A DNA stretch of 7,205 nucleotides from Thomasclavelia sp. Lineage in GTDB: Bacteria; Bacillota_I; Bacilli_A; Erysipelotrichales; Coprobacillaceae. The notes under the pieces were generated by a model. That model was not told the DNA's origin, did no database searches, and saw only the letters and a list, made by a program, of their open reading frames with translations. Shown here piece by piece: positions 1 through 6,729 of the stretch. Made by a program: the position numbers and the translations under genes. Every line of letters starts with the position of its first letter. Position 1 is the first letter of the stretch. The stretch covers positions 1-7,205 of the forward strand of contig JAHHSU010000053.1 of the NCBI GenBank assembly GCA_020025035.1, in the 5' to 3' direction.

Positions 1-3000
1 GATTAGATATTGGAATTACGTCAGTAGGTTATGGAGTAATTGATGTAAGTAGTAGTAAAATAGTAGACTATGGAGTAAGATTATTTAAAGAGTCTAGTGC
101 AGATTCTAATGTAGATAGGAGAACTAAAAGAGGAGCAAGAAGACTAAAAGCTCGTAAACATAATAGGTTAGTAGAAATGAAAGCATTGTTACAAGAAAGT
201 GGATTAATGTCTGATTCATTTGTATATCTAGATAACCCATATAGCTTAAGAGTAAAAGGATTAACAGAAAAATTAAATAATGATGAATTGTGCACAGCAA
301 TTTTATATATTACAAAAAATAGAGGAAATAGTTTAGAAACAGTAGAGGATGAAGAAAGTAGCAAAAAAGATACAGAACAATCAAATGCTGAGCAATTAGC
401 AAGCAATGATGATTTGTTAAAATCAGGAAAGTTTATTTGTGAAATACAATTAGATAGATATGAAAAAGAAGGAAAAATTCGAGGAATTCATAACAATTTT
501 AGAACAAAGGATTATGTCAATGAATTAAAAGAAATATTAGCGCATCAAGATATTGAAGAATCTACAATTTCTAGGATTATAGATTTAGTAGAACGTAGAA
601 GACATTTTTCTGAAGGACCTGGAAGCATGAAATCACCAACAATATATGGAAGATATATTCCTTTAGAAAATGGTGAAGTAAAATTCGTAGAGTTAATTGA
701 AAAAATGAGAGGGAAATGTAGTTTATATCCTGATGAAAAAAGAGCACCTAAGATGAGCTTTAGTGCAGAACTATTTAATCTTTTAAATGATTTAAATAAC
801 TTAACAATTGATGGCCACAAGATATCTATTGAAAAAAAGGAAGAAATTATTGAGATAGTAAAGACAAAAAAATCTATAACAGTATTAAAAATTTGTAAAA
901 TATTAGGAGTTGAGCCAGAAAAAGTAAGTGGTTTTAGAACAAATAAAAATCATAAGCCAATCATTACAGAATTTAAAGGATATAAAAAGTTATATGATGT
1001 TTTTAGTAAAACTAATCAAAAAGAATTATTAGAGGATATTGATTTATTAGATCAAATAATCGAAATATTAACTGAAACTAAAGTAATAGAAGAACGTTTT
1101 AAATATTTGCATGAGTTAGATTCTAGATTAAGTGATGAATTATTAAACATGTTATCTAAATTGGAAGGAATATCAGGATATCATTCTTTATCATTAAAGG
1201 CAATTAGAGAGCTAAATCATGAAATGTTAGTAAGTGAATATAATCAAATGCAAATCATTCAAAGAAAAGATAATCATGCAAATAATCTATGTAATTTAAA
1301 AGGAAAAAAGAATATTGAAGCGGATGATACTGCTATATTAAGTCCAGTTGCAAAACGTTCTATTCAAGAAGCAATCAAAGTAGTTAATGCATTAAGAAAA
1401 CGTTATGGCGAATTTGATTCGATTGTCGTAGAAATGACACGAGATAAAAATTCTGAAGAACAAAAAAACAGAATTAAAGCTATGCAAAAGAAATTTGAAG
1501 AAAAAAATAAAAGAGCACAAGAATTAGTAGGTGATAATGTCATTTTAAATGCTAAACTAAGAGATAAATTAAAATTATATGAGGAACAAAACGGAAAATG
1601 TATTTATACGTTAGAACCTATCGATTTAAATTTATTAATTAATGATCCAACAGCTTACGAGATAGATCACATCATTCCAATCTCTATTTCATTTGATGAT
1701 TCTATGCATAACAAAGTTTTAACAACTAGAAAAGGAAATCAAGAAAAAGGACAACAAACACCAGTAGGAGCATATCAAAACAATTCATTTACATCAGGAG
1801 ATTTTGTTCAGTATTGTGCAAATGTATTAGACTTATATAAAAATAAGAATATTACGTCTAAGAAAAAAGATTATTTATTATATGACAAAGACATAACTAA
1901 ATATAGTAATATTAAGGAATTCATTAATCGAAATCTTGTTGATACTAGTTATGCTAACCGTGTAGTATTAAACACATTAACAAAGTATTTTAAAGCAAAT
2001 GACATTGATACAAAAGTACATACAGTTAGAGGACAAGCTACAAATCAATTTAGAAAGCGTATAGGATTACGTAAAGATCGTGAAGAAGATTATGGACATC
2101 ATGCTATTGATGCATTGATTGTAGCATCAATTAAAAAGATGCATTTATTTGATAAAGTATTATCTAGATATCAGTATAACGATTTAGTAAATGAAGAAAC
2201 TGGAGAAGTATTTAATATATTAGATGATAAAGATTATTTTGATACATCTTATTTATCATTTATTAATGAATTAAAAAATCTTCAAGTTAAAAAAATATCT
2301 CATAAAATTGATACTAAACCTAATAGACAAGTATCTGATGATACAATTTATAGCACTCGTTTAGTAGATGGAATAGATAAAGTTGTCAAAAAATATCCTG
2401 ATATTTATGATCCCAAATTTTTTAAATTAGCTAATGATATTTTAAATAATGAGTATAATAAATATCTTATGGCACAACATGATCCAAAAACTTTTAGTAA
2501 GCTAATTGATATCGTATTAGATTTTAAGGAAAGATATAAAGGCGATGGCAAAATATTAAATATTGAATTAAAGGATGACGAACAAAAATATAAACTAAAT
2601 AAAATTAACCCATTTTACGAGTATAAAGAACAGCATGGTTATGTTACTAAATATTCAAAAAAGGGGAATGGTCCAATTATTACTGCAATGAAGTATTTTG
2701 CTGGAAGTTTAGGAAGTTGTATTGACATTACAAATAATTATGAAACAGTAGATAAAAAAGTTGTTTTATTACAAATTTCTCCGTATCGAACTGATTTCTA
2801 TTTATCACCAACAGGAAAATATACATTTGTTACAGTAAGATATAAAGATGTTCGATATAGTAAGAAAAAAGGTAAATATTATATTGATAAGACATGGTAT
2901 CAAAATGAGAAAATAAAGAAAGATATAACAGATGATTATCAATTCCAGTTTTCGTTACATCACGATGAAATAATTGGAATTACAAAAAAATCAGGAGAAG

Positions 3001-3254
3001 AACTAATATGTGATAATGGTACATTATTAGATGGTTTTTCTAATCAACATAATGGTAGAATTTGCGAGCTTGTGAAATTTACTGCAACAAGTAATGATAA
3101 AAATAATGTGATTGAAGTTAAACCAATTCATTATTATGAAAAAAAACGATTAATGGTTACTATGGGGAAAATAGCAAAACTAGAAAAATATGCAACGAAT
3201 GTTTTAGGTGATGTGTATAAAATTGAAAATTCAGACTTGAAATTGGAGTTTTAA
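1..3254 (+). CDS. cas9: Type II-A CRISPR effector endonuclease Cas9, compact form, 5'-truncated by the window edge
   Basis: RNA-guided nuclease that cuts both strands of invading DNA and also takes part in spacer selection. The frame starts at base 3 and shows 1,083 residues; numbering here starts at that first Leu. About seven residues are missing, judging from the RuvC Asp at position 9-10 in related Cas9s, so the full length is near 1,090 (from memory: S. thermophilus CRISPR1 Cas9 1,121, S. aureus 1,053, S. pyogenes 1,368). RuvC-I is LDIGITSVGYGVID with Asp2. An Arg-rich bridge helix spans about 38-60, followed by a REC lobe to about 460. RuvC-II is IVVEMTRD with Glu477. The HNH domain has EIDHIIP (Asp555, His556) and Asn579 in GNQEKG. 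RuvC-III is YGHHAIDAL with His700 and Asp703. WED and PAM-interacting regions follow, including YKEQHGYVTKYSKKGNGP near 874-892. No residue needed for catalysis is missing, so it should be active. The PAM cannot be read from the sequence. The stop codon lies inside the tracrRNA promoter. Confidence 0.97.
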   Translation, partial: LDIGITSVGYGVIDVSSSKIVDYGVRLFKESSADSNVDRRTKRGARRLKARKHNRLVEMKALLQESGLMSDSFVYLDNPYSLRVKGLTEKLNNDELCTAILYITKNRGNSLETVEDEESSKKDTEQSNAEQLASNDDLLKSGKFICEIQLDRYEKEGKIRGIHNNFRTKDYVNELKEILAHQDIEESTISRIIDLVERRRHFSEGPGSMKSPTIYGRYIPLENGEVKFVELIEKMRGKCSLYPDEKRAPKMSFSAELFNLLNDLNNLTIDGHKISIEKKEEIIEIVKTKKSITVLKICKILGVEPEKVSGFRTNKNHKPIITEFKGYKKLYDVFSKTNQKELLEDIDLLDQIIEILTETKVIEERFKYLHELDSRLSDELLNMLSKLEGISGYHSLSLKAIRELNHEMLVSEYNQMQIIQRKDNHANNLCNLKGKKNIEADDTAILSPVAKRSIQEAIKVVNALRKRYGEFDSIVVEMTRDKNSEEQKNRIKAMQKKFEEKNKRAQELVGDNVILNAKLRDKLKLYEEQNGKCIYTLEPIDLNLLINDPTAYEIDHIIPISISFDDSMHNKVLTTRKGNQEKGQQTPVGAYQNNSFTSGDFVQYCANVLDLYKNKNITSKKKDYLLYDKDITKYSNIKEFINRNLVDTSYANRVVLNTLTKYFKANDIDTKVHTVRGQATNQFRKRIGLRKDREEDYGHHAIDALIVASIKKMHLFDKVLSRYQYNDLVNEETGEVFNILDDKDYFDTSYLSFINELKNLQVKKISHKIDTKPNRQVSDDTIYSTRLVDGIDKVVKKYPDIYDPKFFKLANDILNNEYNKYLMAQHDPKTFSKLIDIVLDFKERYKGDGKILNIELKDDEQKYKLNKINPFYEYKEQHGYVTKYSKKGNGPIITAMKYFAGSLGSCIDITNNYETVDKKVVLLQISPYRTDFYLSPTGKYTFVTVRYKDVRYSKKKGKYYIDKTWYQNEKIKKDITDDYQFQFSLHHDEIIGITKKSGEELICDNGTLLDGFSNQHNGRICELVKFTATSNDKNNVIEVKPIHYYEKKRLMVTMGKIAKLEKYATNVLGDVYKIENSDLKLEF

Positions 3255-3265
3255 GATGCTATAAT
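3237..3265 (+). promoter_or_regulatory. Promoter of tracrRNA (extended -10 type)
   Basis: TTGAAA at 3237-3242 matches the -35 consensus at five of six positions. A 17-bp spacer leads to a perfect TATAAT at 3260-3265, preceded by TG one base upstream (TGC-TATAAT), which is the extended -10 form. The predicted start is near G3272, just before the bases that pair with the crRNA repeat. The promoter overlaps the last codons and stop (3252-3254) of cas9, so the tracrRNA can be made independently of cas9 mRNA. It is the best sigma-A type promoter I see in the window. Confidence 0.85.
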
Positions 3266-3271
3266 AATTTT

Positions 3272-3350
3272 GGTCAAAGTATAGCAAAATTTCTGATGAC
3301 CTAGTAAAACAAGGGTTTATCCCGGATTCAGACTCGTAAGAGTCTTTTTC
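3272..3350 (+). ncRNA. tracrRNA, between cas9 and cas1
   Basis: Trans-activating RNA that pairs with each repeat of the pre-crRNA, recruits RNase III and holds the guide in Cas9. The anti-repeat covers 3273-3310. Bases 3279-3298 are an exact 20-nt complement of repeat positions 11-30. After a bulge, 3302-3310 pair with repeat positions 1-9 (one G-U). The next element, AAGGGTTTATCCCGGATTCA (3311-3330), forms a GGG/CCC nexus hairpin. From memory it lines up with the S. thermophilus CRISPR1 tracrRNA nexus (AAGGCTTCATGCCGAAATCA). A terminator hairpin closes the RNA. The 5' end is inferred from the promoter and the 3' end from the T-tract, giving about 80 nt. A location between cas9 and cas1, on the same strand, is also that of S. 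thermophilus CRISPR1; many other II-A loci carry it upstream of cas9. Confidence 0.93.
3273..3310 (+). repeat. Anti-repeat: inverted, diverged copy of the CRISPR repeat within tracrRNA
   Basis: Read as an RNA duplex with the repeat, this stretch gives a 9-bp lower stem (repeat 1-9 with 3302-3310, one G-U). A bulge follows, with C10 on the crRNA side and A-C-C (3299-3301) on the tracrRNA side. Next come a 20-bp uninterrupted upper stem (repeat 11-30 with 3279-3298), a 3x3 internal loop, and a final GAC/GUC 3-bp stem (repeat 34-36 with 3273-3275). The asymmetric bulge between lower and upper stems is the feature Cas9 recognises in known systems. The perfect 20-bp stem shows that this tracrRNA serves this array. 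Confidence 0.92.
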
Positions 3351-3355
3351 TTTTT
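3330..3355 (+). terminator. Intrinsic terminator of tracrRNA (and probably of cas9 mRNA)
   Basis: AGACTC (3330-3335) and GAGTCT (3340-3345) form a perfect 6-bp stem closed by a GTAA tetraloop, followed by TTTTCTTTTT (3346-3355). It ends the tracrRNA. No other terminator separates cas9 from it, so cas9 transcripts probably end here too. The T-tract stops 2 nt before the cas1 ATG, so any transcript of cas1-cas2-csn2 starting upstream must read through it. Confidence 0.9.
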
Positions 3356-3357
3356 AT

Positions 3358-4254
3358 ATGGGATATAAAGTAGTATATATAGAAGATAGTGAACATTTAA
3401 AGTTATATCTAGATAATTTAAAAGTAGATACTTCTAAAGGGGAGGTCACTATTCCATTATCAGATATATCTGTTCTAGTAATAGATAATAATAAATCAAA
3501 CCTAAGTATTCCTTTAATTAATAGATTAACAGATTTTAATGTAAGTGTAATTATGTGTGGTATTGATCATTTACCAAAGAGTTTTTTATTACCATTAAAT
3601 GGACATTATTCTCAAAGTGGTAATTTATTTAAACAGATTGCATGGAAAGAAGAAGATAAAAAACTAATTCATCAGCTAATTATTAGAGCTAAAATATATA
3701 ATCAAATTGAAATTTTAAAGAAAAATAATAAGAGTCTAGATGTAATTCAAAAGTTAACAAAATATCGTTATGAGGTGAATTTAGGAGATACAACAAATAG
3801 AGAGGGATTAGCAGCTAAAATGTATTTTAGAGAGATGTTTGGTGACAATTTTACTAGATTTGATGATGATGTGATTAATGCGGGGTTAAATTATGGGTAT
3901 AGTATTTTTAGGTCATTAATTTCTTCTATTGTGATTTCTAAAGGATATATTTTGAACTTAGGATTTTTTCATATTGGAAAAACAAATATGTTTAACTTAA
4001 GTGATGATATTATTGAGGTATTTCGACCAATTGTTGATGATTTTGTATTAGAAAATCTTTATGACGAAGTAATATTTAAACGTGAACATAGATTGTCATT
4101 AATAAAATTAGTAACATGCAAGGTCGAAATTGATGGACGAAAGCAAACCATTCCAAATGCAATAAGTATTTATTTTGAATCGTTATTAAAAGTGATGGAT
4201 ACCAAAAAATACGATGATTTTGTTTTTCCTTTACCATATTATTATGATTTATGA
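3358..4254 (+). CDS. cas1: CRISPR integrase Cas1, type II
   Basis: Metal-dependent integrase that, as a Cas1-Cas2 complex, inserts new spacers at the leader-repeat junction. 298 residues, a normal length for type II Cas1. An N-terminal beta-rich domain (about 1-80) opens with MGYKVVYIED. The helical catalytic domain carries the three expected metal ligands: Glu149 in TTNREGLAAKMYF, His205 in GFFHIGKTN and Glu220 in DDIIEVFRP. These fall at the same numbers as I recall for S. pyogenes Cas1. The ATG is the first possible start, because an in-frame TAA lies at 3337-3339. There is no Shine-Dalgarno sequence; the bases before the ATG are the T-tract of the tracrRNA terminator. This suggests weak or conditional expression by read-through. 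The 3' end overlaps cas2 by 11 bp. Confidence 0.96.
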   Translation: MGYKVVYIEDSEHLKLYLDNLKVDTSKGEVTIPLSDISVLVIDNNKSNLSIPLINRLTDFNVSVIMCGIDHLPKSFLLPLNGHYSQSGNLFKQIAWKEEDKKLIHQLIIRAKIYNQIEILKKNNKSLDVIQKLTKYRYEVNLGDTTNREGLAAKMYFREMFGDNFTRFDDDVINAGLNYGYSIFRSLISSIVISKGYILNLGFFHIGKTNMFNLSDDIIEVFRPIVDDFVLENLYDEVIFKREHRLSLIKLVTCKVEIDGRKQTIPNAISIYFESLLKVMDTKKYDDFVFPLPYYYDL

Positions 4255-4567
4255 GTTTATGAGATTAATGGTTTTTTTCGATTTACCCACTACAACTAAA
4301 TCAGAAATTAAAACATATACTAAGTTTAGAAAATATTTAATAAAAAATGGGTATATAATGCTTCAGTATTCGGTATATAGTAAAATTTTTCCAAATCGAG
4401 AAGCAGTTGTTTGCCATGTAAATAGTCTACGTAAAAACGTACCAAAAAATGGGAATATTCGTATTATGATGATTACAGAAAAACAATTTACTCGAATGGA
4501 ATTAATTGTCGGTGGAAAATCTAATCAAGAACAAATAATTAACGAAGAGCCATTCATTATATTATGA
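4244..4567 (+). CDS. cas2: CRISPR adaptation protein Cas2
   Basis: Small ferredoxin-fold protein whose dimer bridges two Cas1 dimers in the spacer-integration complex. With the chosen start it has 107 residues. The first beta strand MRLMVFFDLP carries the family Asp (Asp13), followed by TKSEIKTYTKFRKYLIKNGY and LQYSVYSKI, all typical of type II Cas2. Possible starts are ATG 4214, 4244 and 4259. I chose 4244 (MIYEFMRLMVFFDLP) because streptococcal Cas2 proteins, from memory, begin MSYRYMRM, which aligns without gaps. The 4259 start (102 residues) remains possible. The 4214 start would place ten hydrophobic residues before the conserved fold. No Shine-Dalgarno precedes any of them, so translation is probably coupled to cas1. 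The stop overlaps the csn2 start in an ATGA. Confidence 0.94.
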   Translation: MIYEFMRLMVFFDLPTTTKSEIKTYTKFRKYLIKNGYIMLQYSVYSKIFPNREAVVCHVNSLRKNVPKNGNIRIMMITEKQFTRMELIVGGKSNQEQIINEEPFIIL

Positions 4568-5433
4568 GAAGATTGACAATCAGTAAGGGAAATAAAATAA
4601 TACATCTAGATATTAATAAAATAAAAGTAATTTATGGTTTTGATTATCCTACATCATATGAGTTATATGAAACAATTAAATCTTATTTTTCTAATATGGA
4701 ACAAAGTGAATATAGTGAGTACAACAATTGTAACTTAGAAATAAAATTAGATAATAAACTAATAGATACTAAGAAAACATTCTTTTTTGAACTAGAAGAT
4801 GGATTTATGTGTAACGAAGATTTAAAATTATCTTCTAAATCATTGACAGTACAATATTTAACTCACGAATTACAAAAAATAGATTATTATGATACAATAC
4901 ATTCCATTAATTTGTTATTACAGTCTTTAGCTACTGAAATATCAAATAATCTTGATATTATAAAAGTGAATATACCTGATTTAAATATTAAACAAATCAT
5001 CAAATTATGTGAAGTATATATGATAAAGGAAGAGCTAATTCTAAATCAGTATGATTTAAATTATGAAGAAAAGATTTTATTTCAATTAACTATGTTAAAG
5101 CCAATTATTGAGTCTTTACATAAAGATCAATATATTGTTATATTAAATTTACCTATTATCACAAGTACGATATTAAATGCATTAAATAATGTAAATAATG
5201 GATTGTTTATTATTTTTACACTTCATAATCATTCATTATTAAATTTAGAGGATTATTTTTTACTAGGAAAAAATTTTTCTATAGATTTAGCTAATGATAA
5301 TGATATTTATTATAATATTTGTTTACATAATAACAAATCATGGACATTAATGGAGGGAAAACAATATATGAAAGATTTTTTAGAAAATAAGGATACTTGT
5401 GAAGTTAGATTTATTAAATCTATTATAAAATAA
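4564..5433 (+). CDS. csn2: Type II-A adaptation protein Csn2, intermediate-length variant
   Basis: Csn2 forms a tetrameric ring that binds DNA ends and is needed with Cas1, Cas2 and Cas9 for spacer acquisition in II-A systems. This protein has 289 residues, between the short S. pyogenes type (about 220) and the long S. thermophilus CRISPR1 type (about 350). The call rests on its place as fourth cas gene, directly before the leader, and on family-like features. These are an N-terminal strand region (LTISKGNKIIHLDI), a long helical middle (about 95-200), and a late strand pair (YIVILNLPI and GLFIIFTLHN) followed by an acidic EDYFLLG segment. I see no intact Walker A motif, which is usual for Csn2. 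The start overlaps the cas2 stop (ATGA, 4564-4567) and has no Shine-Dalgarno, suggesting coupled translation. Sequence identity alone would not let me assign it, so the subfamily is uncertain. Confidence 0.87.
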   Translation: MRRLTISKGNKIIHLDINKIKVIYGFDYPTSYELYETIKSYFSNMEQSEYSEYNNCNLEIKLDNKLIDTKKTFFFELEDGFMCNEDLKLSSKSLTVQYLTHELQKIDYYDTIHSINLLLQSLATEISNNLDIIKVNIPDLNIKQIIKLCEVYMIKEELILNQYDLNYEEKILFQLTMLKPIIESLHKDQYIVILNLPIITSTILNALNNVNNGLFIIFTLHNHSLLNLEDYFLLGKNFSIDLANDNDIYYNICLHNNKSWTLMEGKQYMKDFLENKDTCEVRFIKSIIK

Positions 5434-5475
5434 ACTATTTTTTTATTTTCAAAATTATGATAATATGATTTTGAG
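5434..5475 (+). promoter_or_regulatory. CRISPR leader with leader-anchoring-like 3' end
   Basis: The 42 bp between the csn2 stop and the first repeat have only five G or C bases. The last seven bases, TTTTGAG, match the ATTTGAG leader-anchoring sequence described for streptococcal II-A arrays at six of seven positions, and the longer end is ATTTTGAG. TATGAT occurs twice (5456-5461 and 5464-5469), and either copy could be a -10 box. I see no good -35 at the right distance, so the pre-crRNA promoter is not settled and may lie inside csn2. In II-A arrays the leader end directs where Cas1-Cas2 integrates. Confidence 0.75.
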
Positions 5476-6333
5476 GTTTTGCTACCATCAGAAATTTTGC
5501 TATACAGAGACTATTTTTAGCAACAGTCATTTCTTGATTAAGTTTTGCTACCATCAGAAATTTTGCTATACAGAGACAGCGACAGCTACTGTTGCTGCAG
5601 TTGTTGCGTTTTGCTACCATCAGAAATTTTGCTATACAGAGACTATACTCCTTTCATGTATTCTATCTCTAGTGTTTTGCTACCATCAGAAATTTTGCTA
5701 TACAGAGACTATCTTTTGCAAGTTTACCGACTGCTAAACGTTTTGCTACCATCAGAAATTTTGCTATACAGAGACTCTTAGGTTATCATTAGCTAAGTTG
5801 ATATTGTTTTGCTACCATCAGAAATTTTGCTATACAGAGACCTAGGAAGTCATGCCCACTATCTGCACCGTGTTTTGCTACCATCAGAAATTTTGCTATA
5901 CAGAGACTAAAACAAATGTTTACATTAGTATTTAATAGTTTTGCTACCATCAGAAATTTTGCTATACAGAGACTGCAGCTTCCTTATTTGTTTGTGCAAC
6001 TTCGTTTTGCTACCATCAGAAATTTTGCTATACAGAGACTCATCGTTACTGATGTAACATGGGAGACATGTTTTGCTACCATCAGAAATTTTGCTATACA
6101 GAGACTTGGTAACATCGATTTGCCCTTTTGGCACAGTTTTGCTACCATCAGAAATTTTGCTATACAGAGACATATGCAAGATTTTTATGATGAATACAAT
6201 AGTTTTGCTACCATCAGAAATTTTGCTATACAGAGACACCACTTCCAGTTGAACCTACAAATAATCCGTTTTGCTACCATCAGAAATTTTGCTATACAGA
6301 GACCTAGTACTTTGCTTAATTTAATGAAACAGG

Positions 6334-6369
6334 ATTTTGCTACCATCAGAAATTTTGCTATACAGAGAC
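6334..6369 (+). repeat. Repeat 14, variant at its first base (G1 to A)
   Basis: The only internal repeat that differs from consensus. The 66-bp period is kept, so this is a substitution, not an indel. Position 1 pairs with C3310 of the tracrRNA, so the last base pair of the lower stem would be lost in this crRNA. It could serve as a marker for comparing strains. Confidence 0.9.
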
Positions 6370-6633
6370 CGTCTATTGCTCCGTTTATAACGCTTATTAG
6401 TTTTGCTACCATCAGAAATTTTGCTATACAGAGACCATACAATTATTAAATAATAATTATACATAGTTTTGCTACCATCAGAAATTTTGCTATACAGAGA
6501 CGTCATTTGCTATAAATAAAGCTAATCGTAAGTTTTGCTACCATCAGAAATTTTGCTATACAGAGACTAACCCACTTTTACAAAGTTTAGGTGGAATGTT
6601 TTGCTACCATCAGAAATTTTGCTATACAGAGAC

Positions 6634-6729
6634 CCTTATTCAATATAGGTTGTTCGCCAATGTGTTTTGCTACCATCAGAAATTTTGCTATACAGAGACC
6701 TTTATTTAAAATAGGTTGTTCGCCAATAT
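6634..6729 (+). other. Spacers 18 and 19: near-identical pair flanking repeat 19
   Basis: Spacer 18 (6634-6663) and spacer 19 (6700-6729) share 26 of 30 bases without gaps. They differ at positions 2, 8, 11 and 29, all in the same codon phase. On the complementary strand both read x-I-G-E-Q-P-I-L-N-K, and all four changes are silent. They look like two captures of the same protospacer from related invaders. Details are in the findings. Confidence 0.95.

Noticed and set aside
68..820. Minus-strand open frames of 112 and 91 codons inside cas9
   Set aside because: They lie antisense to well-conserved Cas9 sequence, show no family motif, and are expected by chance opposite AT-rich coding DNA.
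4214..4243. Longer cas2 start at ATG 4214
   Set aside because: It adds ten hydrophobic residues read from inside cas1 in another frame. Known type II Cas2 proteins start about where 4244 or 4259 would place it.
5427..5449. Inverted repeat AAAATAAA / TTTATTTT over the csn2 stop, as a terminator or leader hairpin
   Set aside because: The stem is only A-T pairs and is expected to be weak. Such matches are common in DNA this AT-rich.
5479..5506. Possible promoter within every repeat (TTGCTA, 16 bp, TGC-TATACA), as reported for some type II-C arrays
   Set aside because: The -10-like TATACA lacks the nearly invariant final T and the -35 matches at only four of six positions. Transcript-start mapping would be needed to revive it.
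6040..6135. Short hairpins inside spacers 9 (GTTAC/GTAAC) and 10 (TGCC/GGCA), and a shared GTAACAT
   Set aside because: Stems of 4-5 bp and a 7-base match are within chance for 25 spacers, and the rest of the two spacers is unrelated.
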